The position numbers and the translations under genes are program-made. Under the pieces are notes generated by a model that did not search any database, was not told the origin of the DNA, and worked only from the letters and a program-made list of their open reading frames with translations. Of a stretch of 64,000 nt of DNA, positions 44,301-53,989 are shown piece by piece; the first letter of the stretch is position 1, and each line of letters opens with the position of its first letter. Origin of the DNA: Pseudomonas viridiflava (GTDB lineage Bacteria; Pseudomonadota; Gammaproteobacteria; Pseudomonadales; Pseudomonadaceae); contig NZ_UTKY01000024.1 of assembly GCF_900583165.1 (NCBI RefSeq), positions 1-64,000 of the forward strand. The letters are read 5' to 3'.

Positions 44301-44582
44301 TCACTTGCAAACCACCACGACACTGCGACTTTTAAAGTTGCCCACGTCTTGGCCAAGCGTCTTGTCGGCCTCCTTGAGCGAGGGCGTGCCCTCAGTCCCA
44401 ACGATGCGGTAGCCGGTACCCGCGCAGGACGCATCGGCTTTTTCGTAGCAACTGGCCCAAGAGTTGGCCTCGCCCGAGCAATCGATGGTCAGGCCTTGTT
44501 CACCATTTTTCAGGTAGACGTCAGAAGTGGTGGTGCAGCCGGCAAGCGCCAGTACCGCAGTCAGTGCCAGTAATTTATTCAT
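44301..44582 (-). CDS. Small lipoprotein, hypothetical
   Basis: A 93-residue lipoprotein: MNKLLALTAVLALAGCTTTSD with lipobox LAGC. I chose the ATG at 44582, where the signal peptide begins, over an upstream ATG at 44624. The mature part has four Cys (TIDCSGEANSWASCYEKADASCAG... and VVVCK), resembling the surface lipoproteins of the YmgG/YjbF-like small class, with possible disulfides. Function unknown. Confidence 0.7.
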   Translation of the reverse strand: MNKLLALTAVLALAGCTTTSDVYLKNGEQGLTIDCSGEANSWASCYEKADASCAGTGYRIVGTEGTPSLKEADKTLGQDVGNFKSRSVVVVCK

Positions 44583-44682
44583 GGGTAAGTCGTCATCGAG
44601 GGTGTTGGAGGAGGGCGCTGACACTGTCGTGGGGCGTCTGCGGCAGATTATAGCGAACGGCCATCAACGTACAGACAAACAC

Positions 44683-44709
44683 AAAAAAGCCCCGTGATCG
44701 GGGCTTTTT
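44683..44709 (-). terminator. Rho-independent terminator
   Basis: GCCCCG-TGAT-CGGGGC hairpin with six A on the left, giving TTTTTT on the minus strand after the 61-residue gene; also followed by TTTTT on the plus strand. Confidence 0.8.
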
Positions 44710-44726
44710 CGTAGAGAGCGCAAACT

Positions 44727-44912
44727 TTACTTGCCCTTGGGACGCTTGCTCGATGCGTGACCAGCCTCATCGACAAATACTTCGGCCACTGCGATCGCTT
44801 GAGCTTCGCTCGCGAATACGCCGGCGACGCTATCACCGTGGAAGTTGATCAAGTGCCAGCCGTCCGCTCGCTTTGTGATCAGGTAGCCGTTCACGCCTTT
44901 TGGTTCTGACAT
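44727..44912 (-). CDS. Hypothetical small protein (DUF2188-like)
   Basis: A 61-residue protein: MSEPKGVNGYLITKRADGWHL then HGDSVAGVFASEAQAIAVAEVFV and a basic tail SSKRPKGK. The pattern of a tryptophan-containing beta-strand followed by SEAQAIAVA helix resembles DUF2188-type proteins, but the match is weak. A terminator follows. Confidence 0.55.
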   Translation of the reverse strand: MSEPKGVNGYLITKRADGWHLINFHGDSVAGVFASEAQAIAVAEVFVDEAGHASSKRPKGK

Positions 44913-45190
44913 CTATTATGAATCTCGTGGTTTGTTTCAAAGACGCTAATGATAGCGCCAAATGTCGCGGGGCGGCGCAAGTTATTCCAGGCCAGTGTCC
45001 TGCCTGAAAAAGCATGCTAAAAAGGTTACTGCCGTGTCGACGGTGAAGCTCTTCGTAAGATTCGTGGAACTTACGCCGACATTTTTTCTCTATGATGACA
45101 TCGCAACGCCAGCAGGACCCATTGTAAGGTGACTGCGGCGTGATTAGACTGCGCCGAATTTCGTACGCACAGCCCTTTGTAAGGACTTAT

Positions 45191-46030
45191 ATGATCAAGA
45201 AATGCTTGTTCCCAGCAGCCGGTTACGGCACTCGCTTCCTGCCAGCGACCAAAGCCATGCCCAAAGAGATGCTGCCGGTGGTGAACAAGCCACTGATTCA
45301 GTACGGCGTTGAAGAGGCACTGGATGCCGGTCTGAACGAAATCTCCATCGTGACCGGCCGTGGTAAGCGCGCGCTGGAAGACCACTTCGATATCAGCTAC
45401 GAGCTGGAAAACCAGATCAAGGGCACCGACAAGGAAAAATACCTGGTCGGCATCCGCAAGCTGCTGGACGAGTGCTCGTTCTCCTACACCCGTCAAACTC
45501 AGATGAAAGGCCTCGGTCACGCGATCCTGACCGGTCGCCCGCTGATCGGTGATGAACCGTTTGCCGTGGTACTGGCCGATGACCTGTGCGTGAACCTGGA
45601 CGGCAAAGGCGTTCTGGAGCAGATGGTTGATTTGTTCAAGAAGTACCGTTGCACCATCGTTGCAGTGATGGAAGTGGACCCGTCGCAAACCAACAAGTAC
45701 GGCGTTATTGCTGGCGACGAAATTGGTGATGGCCTGATCCGCGTTCGCGACATGGTTGAAAAGCCAAACCCGGAAGACGCTCCGTCGAACCTGGCGATTA
45801 TCGGCCGTTACATCCTGACCCCGGACATCTTCAAGTTGATCGAAGAAACCGAGCCAGGCAAGGGTGGTGAAATCCAGATCACCGACGCCCTGCTGAAGCA
45901 AGCCAAAGACGGCTGCGTGATTGCCTACAAGTTTAAAGGCCAGCGTTTTGACTGCGGTGGTGCTGAAGGCTACATCGAAGCGACTAACTTCTGTTTCGAA
46001 CACTTCTACAAGACTGGCAAGGCTTACTGA
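45191..46030 (+). CDS. galU: UTP-glucose-1-phosphate uridylyltransferase GalU
   Basis: A 279-residue nucleotidyltransferase making UDP-glucose, a precursor of lipopolysaccharide and exopolysaccharide. Nucleotide-binding PAAGYGTRFLPATKAMPKEMLP, VNKPLIQYGVEEAL, VLADDLCV and the catalytic KGGEIQITDALL are intact. I chose the ATG at 45191 preceded by AAGGA; the frame continues 17 residues upstream without support. Followed by a strong terminator. Confidence 0.97.
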   Translation: MIKKCLFPAAGYGTRFLPATKAMPKEMLPVVNKPLIQYGVEEALDAGLNEISIVTGRGKRALEDHFDISYELENQIKGTDKEKYLVGIRKLLDECSFSYTRQTQMKGLGHAILTGRPLIGDEPFAVVLADDLCVNLDGKGVLEQMVDLFKKYRCTIVAVMEVDPSQTNKYGVIAGDEIGDGLIRVRDMVEKPNPEDAPSNLAIIGRYILTPDIFKLIEETEPGKGGEIQITDALLKQAKDGCVIAYKFKGQRFDCGGAEGYIEATNFCFEHFYKTGKAY

Positions 46031-46062
46031 TTCAAAGTAACCCTCACGCTGAGTAGAAAGAA

Positions 46063-46085
46063 AGCCACCTTCGGGTGGCTTTTTC
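46063..46085 (+). terminator. galU terminator
   Basis: AGCCACC-TTC-GGGTGGCT stem followed by TTTTT, 33 bases after the galU stop codon. Confidence 0.85.
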
Positions 46086-46138
46086 GTTTTTCAGCCCCAT
46101 GTAAGTCGGTATGCTGATTGCCTGCCGAGGAGAGTGAA

Positions 46139-47497
46139 ATGGCCTACGATTTTGACCTGTATGTAATTGGCGCCGGTTCCGGTGGTGTTCGCGCAGCACG
46201 TTTCGCTGCTGGCTTTGGTGCCAAAGTGGCCGTAGCGGAGAGCCGCTACTTGGGCGGTACCTGCGTGAATGTGGGTTGCGTGCCAAAGAAACTGTTGGTT
46301 TACGGTGCGCACTTTGCCGAGGACTTTGAGCAGGCCAGCGGTTTTGGCTGGTCGTTGGGTGAGGCTAACTTCGATTGGGCGACCTTGATTGCTAACAAGG
46401 ATCGCGAAATCAACCGCCTCAATGGCATCTACCGCAATTTACTGGTCAACAGCGGCGTGACCTTGCATGAAGGGCACGCACGCCTGGTCGACCCGCATCA
46501 GGTCGAGATCAATGGTGAGCGCTTCACCGCCAAGCACATCCTGATTGCTACCGGCGGCTGGCCGCAGATCCCGGAGATTCCAGGGCGTGAACACGCTATT
46601 GGCTCCAATGAGGCGTTTTTCCTCAAGGAGCTGCCTAAGCGTGTGTTGGTGGTGGGTGGCGGTTACATTGCCGTCGAGTTCGCCGGTATTTTCCACGGGC
46701 TGGGCGCGCAGACTTCGCTGTTGTATCGCGGCGATTTGTTTCTGCGTGGCTTCGACGGCTCGGTGCGCACCCATCTGAAGGAAGAGTTGACCAAGCGTGG
46801 CCTGGACTTGCAGTTCAATGCCGATATCGAACGTATCGACAAACAGTCGGACGGTAGTCTCAAGGCTACGTTGAAAGATGGGCGTGTGCTGGAGGCCGAT
46901 TGCGTGTTCTACGCCACCGGTCGCCGCCCGATGCTGGACAACCTTGGGCTGGAAAACACCGGTGTCAAACTCGACAAGCGCGGTTTTGTCGAAGTAGACG
47001 ACCTGTATCAGACCGCCGAGTCGTCGATCCTGGCGATTGGCGACGTGATCGGTCGCGTGCAACTGACGCCAGTAGCGTTGGCCGAAGGTATGGCCGTGGC
47101 GCGTCGCTTGTTCAAGCCGGAGCAATACCGTGCGGTGGATTACGCGATGATCCCTACGGCGGTGTTCAGCCTGCCGAACATCGGCACCGTCGGTCTCACG
47201 GAAGAGGAAGCAAAAGAGAAAGGGCGCACGGTTCAGGTCTTCGAGAGCCGCTTCCGGCCGATGAAGTTGACCCTGACAGAGTGCCAGGAAAAAACCCTGA
47301 TGAAACTGGTGGTGGATGTCGACACCGACAAGGTGCTGGGTTGCCATATGGTCGGCCCGGATGCCGGCGAAATCGTCCAGGGTTTGGCGATTGCGCTGAA
47401 GGCGGGCGCGACCAAGCGGCATTTCGATGAAACCATCGGCGTGCACCCTACGGCGGCGGAAGAGTTCGTCACCATGCGCACGCCCGTGGCGGACTGA
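46139..47497 (+). CDS. gor: Glutathione-disulfide reductase
   Basis: A 452-residue flavoprotein reducing oxidised glutathione with NADPH. FAD-binding [16 protein letters not shown], redox-active disulfide [18 protein letters not shown]-binding [20 protein letters not shown] (the RXXR positive residues follow later), and C-terminal [14 protein letters not shown] with the catalytic His. Start ATG at 46139 after GAGGAGAG. No terminator visible before the convergent KfrA-like gene. Confidence 0.96.
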   Translation: MAYDFDLYVIGAGSGGVRAARFAAGFGAKVAVAESRYLGGTCVNVGCVPKKLLVYGAHFAEDFEQASGFGWSLGEANFDWATLIANKDREINRLNGIYRNLLVNSGVTLHEGHARLVDPHQVEINGERFTAKHILIATGGWPQIPEIPGREHAIGSNEAFFLKELPKRVLVVGGGYIAVEFAGIFHGLGAQTSLLYRGDLFLRGFDGSVRTHLKEELTKRGLDLQFNADIERIDKQSDGSLKATLKDGRVLEADCVFYATGRRPMLDNLGLENTGVKLDKRGFVEVDDLYQTAESSILAIGDVIGRVQLTPVALAEGMAVARRLFKPEQYRAVDYAMIPTAVFSLPNIGTVGLTEEEAKEKGRTVQVFESRFRPMKLTLTECQEKTLMKLVVDVDTDKVLGCHMVGPDAGEIVQGLAIALKAGATKRHFDETIGVHPTAAEEFVTMRTPVAD

Positions 47498-48505
47498 TCA
47501 GCTCTCTGGGGTTGCTTCTGGCGCCGTTGCAATGACGGCGGCCAGGCGCAATGCCTCGATACTGGCCTGGGCCTTGATCAGGTCCAGTTCCAGGGTTCTA
47601 TTGGCGTGCTGGTGCTCAGCCAACGCCTCATGGCGCGACTGGGCTTCCAGTGCGGCAACCCGCAGGCGCTCCTGAAGCAGGGTGCGCTCGCCGTCAATCT
47701 TGTTCACCTGCTCACTCAGCTTAAGCTGCGCAGCCTGGTCTTTGCGGGTTTGCTCCTGCAGCGCGGCCAGTTCTTTGGTCGTCACGCGATGTTCAATTAA
47801 TAGCCGTTCGTTGTCGCGATGCAGTTGGGTGATTTCATCCTGGCGCACCAGCGCGCTTTGTTGTGCCTGACGCAATTCAGCCTGCACTTGCTGTAGCTGA
47901 CCTTCGTGGCGGCGCTGTTCCTGCTCGCGTTGATCCTTGATCGCGTTGCGGTAGTGCTCCAGCGCGTCCCGGGCGTGCACATGCTTTTCTTCCAGCGAAC
48001 GAATCTGCTCATCCTTGTCGTTGATACGCAACTCGTAGTCACTGCAGGCCTGGCTCAGCCCGGCATTGCGGGTTTGCTCGGTCTGCAAGCTGGTACTGGC
48101 GGTTTGCAGGGCGGCGCTTTCTTCTGCCAGTGCGGCGGCCTGGATATCGAATTGTTGCTTGAGTTGGCCGTGAGCTTCTTCCAGCGCAGCTACCTGAGTG
48201 AGCAGGGCGGCTTTCTGTTGCTCAAATTGCGCAATGGCCAAGTCGATCGGCTCTTGGGCTTTTTCTTTCAGGCGTTGGGCCAGGCGTGCCACCAGCTCGC
48301 CCAATTCGTCATCGATGGGGGCTTGGGTGATGTTCAGCCGCGTCTCAGTGTCGTCTAACTCCTTCAAATAGCGGTGAATAGTGGTCTTTGAGCCGGTATT
48401 GCCCATTTCGATGCGTACGGCATCGATGCTGGGGTTTTCGCCGCGGGCGAGGATTGCCAGGCGAGCCGTTTGAACTACTGCTTTATTGATGCCGCCACGA
48501 GCCAT
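47498..48505 (-). CDS. KfrA-like DNA-binding protein with long coiled coil
   Basis: A 335-residue protein. Residues 1-55 (GINKAVVQTARLAILARGENPSIDAVRIEMGNTGSKTTIHRYLKEL) match the plasmid KfrA N-terminal DNA-binding domain. Residues about 70-315 are almost continuous alpha-helical coiled coil rich in Gln, Glu, Ala and Leu. KfrA proteins bind their own promoter and may act in nucleoid-like partition. GGAGA precedes the start. It is divergent from a tyrosine recombinase, separated by 140 bp containing a palindrome. The stop codon shares a base junction with gor. Confidence 0.85.
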   Translation of the reverse strand: MARGGINKAVVQTARLAILARGENPSIDAVRIEMGNTGSKTTIHRYLKELDDTETRLNITQAPIDDELGELVARLAQRLKEKAQEPIDLAIAQFEQQKAALLTQVAALEEAHGQLKQQFDIQAAALAEESAALQTASTSLQTEQTRNAGLSQACSDYELRINDKDEQIRSLEEKHVHARDALEHYRNAIKDQREQEQRRHEGQLQQVQAELRQAQQSALVRQDEITQLHRDNERLLIEHRVTTKELAALQEQTRKDQAAQLKLSEQVNKIDGERTLLQERLRVAALEAQSRHEALAEHQHANRTLELDLIKAQASIEALRLAAVIATAPEATPES

Positions 48506-48536
48506 GGGGTCTCCGTCGATTTAGTACTGTGGTACG

Positions 48537-48556
48537 TAGTATGTATTTACATACTA
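48537..48556. promoter_or_regulatory. 20-bp palindrome TAGTATGTA-TT-TACATACTA upstream of the KfrA-like gene
   Basis: Perfect 9-bp arms around a TT centre, 31 bp before the kfrA-like start and 89 bp before the recombinase start. A related GTAC...GTAC repeat sits at 48524-48535. Likely autoregulatory operator, as in plasmid KfrA. Confidence 0.65.
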
Positions 48557-48645
48557 TAACATGGCTAATAATTCGTTCAAATTCATGATTTAACAGATGG
48601 GATATTGGCGTATTATCCCGCGTCATAAGCGTTTTAAGCGCGTCA

Positions 48646-49602
48646 ATGTCCGTCAGCAGTACGAATAGGCTCCCCATGAGCGATCTGGATCGTTATCTCA
48701 ATGCCGCGACCCGCGATAACACGCGGCGCAGTTACCGCGCAGCCATCGAGCACTTTGAAGTGAGTTGGGGAGGGTTCCTGCCCGCCACCAGCGACAGCGT
48801 GGCGCGGTATCTGGTGGCGCATGCCGGTGTGCTGGCGGTCAACACCTTGAAACTGCGGCTCTCGGCTTTGGCACAATGGCATACGAGTCAGGGGTTTCCC
48901 GACCCGACCAAGGCGCCAGTGGTGCGCAAGGTACTCAAGGGCATTCGTGCCGTGCACCCCGCGCAGGAAAAACAGGCCGAGCCCTTGCAACTCAAGCATC
49001 TGGAGCAGGTGGTTGCTTCTCTTGAGAGCGAGGCGAAAGACGCCGCCCACGACCCTGCTCGACTGCTGCGCGCCAAGCGCGACACCGCATTGATCCTGTT
49101 GGGCTTCTGGCGTGGCTTTCGCAGTGATGAGTTGTGCCGCCTAAGCATTGAACATGTGCAGGCTAGCGCCGGCGCGGGCATCAGCCTGTATCTGCCGCGC
49201 AGCAAAAGCGACCGCGACAACCTTGGCAAGACTTATCACACCCCGGCATTGCTGCGGCTCTGCCCGGTACAGGCCTACACCGAATGGCTCAGCGCATCAG
49301 CGTTGGTGCGTGGCCCGGTGTTTCGCGGGATCGATCGCTGGGGCAACCTGGGGGAGGAGGGCTTGCACCCCAATAGCGTCATCCCGCTGCTGCGCCAGGC
49401 TTTGGCGCGTGCTGGCATTCCCGCCGAGCAATACACCAGCCATTCGCTGCGCCGAGGTTTTGCCACCTGGGCCCATCGCAGTGGCTGGGATTTGAAGTCG
49501 TTGATGAGTTACGTCGGCTGGAGCGACATGAAATCGGCCATGCGCTATGTTGAAGCGACGCCCTTTCTCGGCATGACCTTGGCGACGCAACCGCTGCTGT
49601 AA
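48646..49602 (+). CDS. Tyrosine recombinase (site-specific integrase)
   Basis: A 318-residue recombinase with an N-terminal SAM-like DNA-binding domain (residues 10-105) and a catalytic domain. Catalytic residues visible: Arg159 (FRSDELCRL), Lys187 (SKSD), His266 and Arg269 (HSLRRG), Trp292 in GWSD (the usual His/Trp), and Tyr301 (MRYVE), so it should be active. Its neighbours are a KfrA-like gene (divergent) and ahpC. No attachment site or mobile element boundary was seen. A second ATG is at 48676. Confidence 0.92.
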   Translation: MSVSSTNRLPMSDLDRYLNAATRDNTRRSYRAAIEHFEVSWGGFLPATSDSVARYLVAHAGVLAVNTLKLRLSALAQWHTSQGFPDPTKAPVVRKVLKGIRAVHPAQEKQAEPLQLKHLEQVVASLESEAKDAAHDPARLLRAKRDTALILLGFWRGFRSDELCRLSIEHVQASAGAGISLYLPRSKSDRDNLGKTYHTPALLRLCPVQAYTEWLSASALVRGPVFRGIDRWGNLGEEGLHPNSVIPLLRQALARAGIPAEQYTSHSLRRGFATWAHRSGWDLKSLMSYVGWSDMKSAMRYVEATPFLGMTLATQPLL

Positions 49603-49747
49603 GATTTCTTCTATTAATACAGTTACCTGATAGGGAAAACCAATCGTCAGGATCAGGTTTGCCAATGAGCCATCGCCGGAAAGAGTGGGTAGGATTCACC
49701 CCATCAACTTATTAAGCCCTTCAACAAAACCTGACGGAGAGTCAACG

Positions 49748-50311
49748 ATGCCTATCATCAACAGCCAAGTAAAACCGTTCAAAGCGACCGCCTTCAAAAA
49801 CGGCAACTTCGTAGAGGTGTCGGACGCTGACCTGAAAGGCAAGTGGTCGGTATTCTTCTTCTACCCAGCCGACTTCACCTTCGTTTGCCCAACCGAGCTG
49901 GAAGACCTGGCTGACAATCACGCCGAATTCCAGAAACTGGGCGTCGAGATCTACAGCGTTTCCACCGATACCCACTTTGCACACGCTGCCTGGCACAACA
50001 CTTCGCCAGCCATCGGCAAAATCCAATACACCATGATCGGCGACCCAACCCTGACCATCTCCCGCAACTTCGACGTGCTGATCGAAGAAGCAGGCCTGGC
50101 AGACCGCGGTACCTTCGTGATCAACCCAGAAGGTCAGATCAAGATCGTTGAACTGAACGACGGCGGTGTTGGCCGTGACGCTTCCGAGCTGCTGCGCAAA
50201 ATCAAGGCTGCCCAGTACGTCGCTGCCCACCCAGGCGAAGTGTGCCCAGCCAAGTGGAAAGAAGGCGAGGCTACCCTGGCTCCGTCCCTGGACCTGGTCG
50301 GCAAGATCTAA
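49748..50311 (+). CDS. ahpC: Peroxiredoxin AhpC
   Basis: A 187-residue 2-Cys peroxiredoxin that reduces hydrogen peroxide and alkyl hydroperoxides. Peroxidatic Cys in [13 protein letters not shown] (about residue 47), resolving Cys in [11 protein letters not shown] (about 166). ATG at 49748 preceded by GGAGAG; the open frame begins earlier without support. The upstream region holds CTAT/ATAG-like motifs (near 49610-49640) that could be OxyR half-sites, not scored. Partner ahpF follows after a terminator. Confidence 0.97.
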   Translation: MPIINSQVKPFKATAFKNGNFVEVSDADLKGKWSVFFFYPADFTFVCPTELEDLADNHAEFQKLGVEIYSVSTDTHFAHAAWHNTSPAIGKIQYTMIGDPTLTISRNFDVLIEEAGLADRGTFVINPEGQIKIVELNDGGVGRDASELLRKIKAAQYVAAHPGEVCPAKWKEGEATLAPSLDLVGKI

Positions 50312-50375
50312 GTCTGTGAAGCACCTCAGGGCGGGTACCACCGCACCTTAAGTAAGCTGCAACCGCCCTCAAAAA

Positions 50376-50407
50376 CGCCCGGGCGAGATTCGCTCGGGCG
50401 TTTTTTT
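50376..50407 (+). terminator. ahpC terminator
   Basis: CGCCCGGGCGA-GAT-TCGCTCGGGCG stem (one G-T wobble) followed by TTTTTTT, between ahpC and ahpF. It would reduce read-through into ahpF. Confidence 0.85.
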
Positions 50408-50443
50408 GTCTGCAATAAACCGAATTAATAGGAAATCGCCCGT

Positions 50444-52009
50444 ATGTTGGACGCCAATCTTAAAGCTCAGTTGAAGTCATACCTGGAACGGGTCACCCAG
50501 CCGATCGAGATCGTCGCCTCCCTCGACGACGGTGCGAAATCCCAGGAAATGCTTGCCCTTTTGCAGGACGTAACCAGCCTCACCACGCTGATTACCCTGA
50601 AAACCGATGGCGATGATGGGCGCAAGCCATCGTTCTCCATCAACCGCCCGGGTGCCGAGATCAGCCTGCGTTTCGCCGGCATCCCCATGGGTCATGAATT
50701 CACTTCGTTGGTGTTGGCCCTGCTGCAAGTCGGTGGCCACCCGTCGAAGGCCAGTGTCGAAGTGATTGAGCAGATCCGCGCCCTCAAAGGCGAGTTCAGC
50801 TTCGAGACGTACTTTTCGCTGTCCTGCCAGAATTGCCCGGACGTGGTCCAGGCACTGAACCTGATGGCCGTGCTCAACCCGAACATCCGCCACGTCGCCA
50901 TCGACGGCGCGCTGTTCCAGGCTGAAGTCGACGAGCGCCAGATCATGGCGGTGCCCAGCGTTTACCTTAATGGTGTGAACTTTGGTCAGGGCCGCATGGG
51001 CCTGGAAGAGATCCTCGCCAAGCTCGACACCAGCGGCATCGAAAAAGCCGCTGAGAAAATTAGCGCCAAAGATGCATTCGATGTACTGGTTGTGGGCGGT
51101 GGCCCGGCCGGTTCAGCGGCCGCTATCTACGCTGCACGTAAAGGCATTCGTACCGGCGTTGCCGCTGAACGTTTTGGCGGGCAAGTGCTGGACACCATGT
51201 CCATCGAGAACTTCATTTCGGTACAGGAAACAGAGGGGCCGAAACTGGCCAGCGCCCTTGAAGCCCACGTTCGCCAATACGACGTGGACATCATGAACCT
51301 GCAGCGCGCCAGCAGCCTGGTCCCGGCGAAAAACCCCGGCGACCTGCACGAAATTCGTTTTGAAAGCGGTGCGACGCTCAAGTCCAAGACTGTGATCCTG
51401 GCCACCGGCGCCCGCTGGCGCGAGATGGGTGTGCCGGGCGAGCAGGAATACAAGGCCAAGGGCGTGTGCTTCTGCCCGCACTGCGATGGCCCGCTGTTCA
51501 AAGGCAAGCGCGTGGCGGTGATTGGTGGCGGTAACTCCGGCGTTGAAGCGGCGATTGACCTGGCCGGCATCGTTAGCCACGTGACCTTGCTTGAGTTCGA
51601 CAGCAAGTTGCGCGCCGACGCCGTGTTGCAGCGCAAGCTGTACAGCCTGCCCAACGTCGACGTGATCACCAGCGCACTGACCAGTGAAGTCAAAGGTGAT
51701 GGCCAGAAAGTGACCGGCCTTGCGTACAAGGACCGTGACAGCGGCGAGTTCAAGACGGTCGAGCTGGAAGGTATCTTTGTACAGATCGGTTTGCTGCCCA
51801 ATACCGATTGGCTCAAAGGCACTGTAGAACTGACGCCTCGTGGCGAGATCATTGTCGATGCCCGTGGCGAGACTTCACTGCCAGGCGTATTTGCCGCCGG
51901 CGATGTGACGACTGTGCCTTACAAACAGATCGTTATTGCAGTAGGCGAGGGCGCCAAGGCTTCGCTGAGCGCTTTCGATCATCTGATCCGCACGTCCGCC
52001 CCGGCGTAA
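50444..52009 (+). CDS. ahpF: Alkyl hydroperoxide reductase subunit F
   Basis: A 521-residue flavoprotein that regenerates AhpC using NADH. N-terminal double thioredoxin-like region with redox CQNCPD (near residue 129), FAD-binding [22 protein letters not shown]-binding [19 protein letters not shown] and the second redox pair [10 protein letters not shown]-terminal [22 protein letters not shown] is the usual FAD site. It follows ahpC behind its terminator, with ATG at 50444. Confidence 0.97.
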   Translation: MLDANLKAQLKSYLERVTQPIEIVASLDDGAKSQEMLALLQDVTSLTTLITLKTDGDDGRKPSFSINRPGAEISLRFAGIPMGHEFTSLVLALLQVGGHPSKASVEVIEQIRALKGEFSFETYFSLSCQNCPDVVQALNLMAVLNPNIRHVAIDGALFQAEVDERQIMAVPSVYLNGVNFGQGRMGLEEILAKLDTSGIEKAAEKISAKDAFDVLVVGGGPAGSAAAIYAARKGIRTGVAAERFGGQVLDTMSIENFISVQETEGPKLASALEAHVRQYDVDIMNLQRASSLVPAKNPGDLHEIRFESGATLKSKTVILATGARWREMGVPGEQEYKAKGVCFCPHCDGPLFKGKRVAVIGGGNSGVEAAIDLAGIVSHVTLLEFDSKLRADAVLQRKLYSLPNVDVITSALTSEVKGDGQKVTGLAYKDRDSGEFKTVELEGIFVQIGLLPNTDWLKGTVELTPRGEIIVDARGETSLPGVFAAGDVTTVPYKQIVIAVGEGAKASLSAFDHLIRTSAPA

Positions 52010-52025
52010 ATACGGGCCAGGCAAT

Positions 52026-52059
52026 AAAAAACCCCATGAGTGATCATGGGGTTTTTTTA
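52026..52059. terminator. Bidirectional terminator between ahpF and gloA
   Basis: CCCCATGA / TCATGGGG hairpin with A-rich left flank and TTTTTTTA on the right, serving ahpF (plus) and gloA (minus). Confidence 0.85.
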
Positions 52060-52072
52060 TTGCTTGGGCATT

Positions 52073-52594
52073 TTACATCGGTGCGGGCTGGATGATCTCT
52101 ACCCAGTACGCATCCGGGTCTTTGATGAACGCCAGGCTTTTCATACGACCGTCAGTCAGGCGCTTCTGGAAGTCGCAACCGAGGGCTTCAAAACGTTCGC
52201 AGGCTGCGACGATATCCGGCACCGAGATGCAGATATGGCCGAAGCCACGCGGGTCGGTGTTACCGTTGTGGTAGGCGAAGTCGGCATCGTTTTCGGTGCC
52301 GTGGTTGTGGGTCAGTTCCAGAATGCCTGGGATCGACTTCATCCACTGAGTGCGCGCGGCGGCGTCAGCCGGGATCTGGGCTTTGTCTACCAACGCCAGG
52401 AAGTACAGGCTGAATTCGGCTTCCGGGAAATCACGTTTCTCAACCAGGGAGAAACCCAGCACGCGGGTGTAGAAATCCAGTGACTTGGTGATGTCCTTGA
52501 CCCGCAACATCGTGTGGTTGAACACGAAGTTCGACGTGGCGGTGTCAGGTTGGGCGGTGACGCCCGGGAAAGTGTTCAAATCGTGCAGGCTCAT
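52073..52594 (-). CDS. gloA: Lactoylglutathione lyase (glyoxalase I)
   Basis: A 173-residue glyoxalase I detoxifying methylglyoxal with glutathione. Metal-binding vicinal-oxygen-chelate motifs: HTMLRVKDITKSLDFYTRVLGF (first His), ELTHNHGTE (Glu) and GFGHICISVPDI (His), and final Glu in PDAYWVEIIQP. The ATG at 52594 has GGAGGG upstream; the open frame upstream of it is out of gene. The protein is longer than E. coli GloA because of an N-terminal extension and a longer loop, the form usual in Pseudomonas. Confidence 0.95.
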   Translation of the reverse strand: MSLHDLNTFPGVTAQPDTATSNFVFNHTMLRVKDITKSLDFYTRVLGFSLVEKRDFPEAEFSLYFLALVDKAQIPADAAARTQWMKSIPGILELTHNHGTENDADFAYHNGNTDPRGFGHICISVPDIVAACERFEALGCDFQKRLTDGRMKSLAFIKDPDAYWVEIIQPAPM

Positions 52595-52777
52595 GGGCCC
52601 TCCAAAGAAAAATGGGGCAAGTACGGGCGGTCCCTTGGCTTGCGGCTGGCATCCTTGCAGCGAGGCCATGATACGCAACGCCCGCCCGCCGCGCCAAATG
52701 AAAAAGGTCACGCAGGCCTTGCGACCAGCGGGGTCGGGGCTCAGACTTTGCGGTTCGAACCTTGGGTGTTTTTCGTA

Positions 52778-53314
52778 ATGATCGAATTTCGTAAACCGTT
52801 TTTGACCTTGACGTGCTTGCTGTTGGCCAGCCCTTTTGTGCTGGCAGCCGAGCCGCATATTCAGTGGCCGAGTGGCTGGCAAATCGAGGAGGTAACGCCA
52901 GGCGGTGAAACCGATTCCAAGCCCCAGCCGGTCTCCCGGCAGCGAGCGGTCAAGCAGGATGAAAACGGTGCGACGTTGATGGTCATGGAGCTCACCGCCA
53001 CACCTATTACTGCGGGACACAACGTTAATCTTCAGGGCGTGTTGCTGGAGATGCGTAAGTCCATCCAGAAAGATTTTGCCCAGGGCGGTTATCAAAGTGT
53101 GTGCAACAAGATGCATCCCGCAACACTGAGTCGCCTTGAAGCGCTGGAGACTACTTGCGTGATTACCGAAAACGGACGGCACGTGTTATCTCAAACACTC
53201 GTCGGGGCTGTCGATAGTGCTAAGGCCTATGTTTTTTCATACGCAGGCCAAGCAGACGCGTACGACGCCAGCAAGGATGAAGTCCGTACAGTACGCGATA
53301 GCCTTAAATTTTAA
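52778..53314 (+). CDS. Secreted DUF4946-like protein
   Basis: A 178-residue exported protein. Signal peptide MIEFRKPFLTLTCLLLASPFVLA, then AEPHIQWPSGWQIEEV. The mature domain (NGATLMVMELTATPI...GHNVNLQGVLLEMRKSI...GYQSVCNKMHPATLSRLEALETTCVI) resembles DUF4946-type periplasmic proteins and has two Cys that could form a disulfide. Function unknown. Ribosome-binding site weak; GTG at 52766 is an alternative start. Confidence 0.7.
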   Translation: MIEFRKPFLTLTCLLLASPFVLAAEPHIQWPSGWQIEEVTPGGETDSKPQPVSRQRAVKQDENGATLMVMELTATPITAGHNVNLQGVLLEMRKSIQKDFAQGGYQSVCNKMHPATLSRLEALETTCVITENGRHVLSQTLVGAVDSAKAYVFSYAGQADAYDASKDEVRTVRDSLKF

Positions 53315-53381
53315 ATGCGCTGTCCGCATCGACAGTGAACAAAGTGAAATGTTATTTAAGTTCGGTCTCGGACGCTGACAT

Positions 53382-53411
53382 AAAAAAAGCCCCGCGAAGC
53401 GGGGCTCTTTG
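53382..53411 (-). terminator. Terminator for the MvaU/MvaV gene
   Basis: GCCCCGC-GAA-GCGGGGC hairpin with seven A on the left, giving TTTTTTT on the minus strand, 15 bases after the silencer stop. Confidence 0.85.
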
Positions 53412-53425
53412 TTAGTGCGCTCAAA

Positions 53426-53791
53426 TCACTTGCGCAACCACGAATCTACCGTGGCGGCACCGTGCTCTTCTTTCCAGGCCTTGAGGCCACGGTGGTTGCC
53501 GCCCTTGGTCTCGATCAGCTCACCGGTGTGTGGATTTTGGTAAACCTTGACCACGCGCGCGCGGCGCTGTTTTGGTGCGGAAACGGCGGTGGCGCTGGAC
53601 TTGCCAGGGTTTGGATCAAGGATCGAAATGATGTCACGCAGGCCTTTGCCATAGGATTTCATCAGGGCTTGAAGCTTTTCTTCGAATTCGATTTCTTTCT
53701 TCAGGCCGGCGTCGTTCTTCAGGGATTCCAGCTGGGCAAGCTGCTCTTGAAGGGCTTTTTCTGCTGCGCGAAATTCGGCGAGTCTGGACAA
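53426..53791 (-). CDS. mvaV: MvaT/MvaU-type xenogeneic silencer (H-NS functional analogue)
   Basis: A 121-residue nucleoid protein that binds AT-rich DNA and represses foreign genes. I set the start at the TTG at 53791 (SRLAEFRAAEKALQEQ), eight bases after GGAG; the 12 residues upstream in the frame do not belong to the family. The N-terminal helix (residues 1-60, AEKALQEQLAQLESLKN) is an oligomerisation coiled coil. The C-terminal DNA-binding part has KVYQNPHTGELIETKGGNHRGLKAWK, the AT-hook-like GGN motif. It matches MvaU/MvaV type rather than MvaT itself. Confidence 0.9.
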   Translation of the reverse strand: MSRLAEFRAAEKALQEQLAQLESLKNDAGLKKEIEFEEKLQALMKSYGKGLRDIISILDPNPGKSSATAVSAPKQRRARVVKVYQNPHTGELIETKGGNHRGLKAWKEEHGAATVDSWLRK

Positions 53792-53989
53792 AATCTTTAC
53801 TCCAATAGTGTAGTTGGCTGTTATCAACTGCAGACAAAGCTATAAGCCAAGAGCGGTAAGGCGACTTGAAAAAGACGTCGTCCTGCGAGTTATGCACCGG
53901 CAGGAAAAATTGTAGTAGTTAATCCGTGATGAGTAAATCATGTCGTTTGTCTGATTAACATTATTTCACCGTCCCTAGTGCGGGACTAA

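Noticed and set aside
45040..45090. Terminator-like dyad CGTAAG...CTTACG before galU
   Set aside because: Stem is six base pairs with a ten-base loop and the T-run is separated by several bases, so it is more likely chance near the promoter.
48646..49602. XerC/XerD housekeeping recombinase
   Set aside because: The motif spacing, GW instead of GH before the Tyr and the KfrA-like partner do not match XerC or XerD, and no dif site was seen.
49603..49747. Clear OxyR operator before ahpC
   Set aside because: Only scattered CTAT/ATAG pieces with uneven spacing; not strong enough to list as a site.
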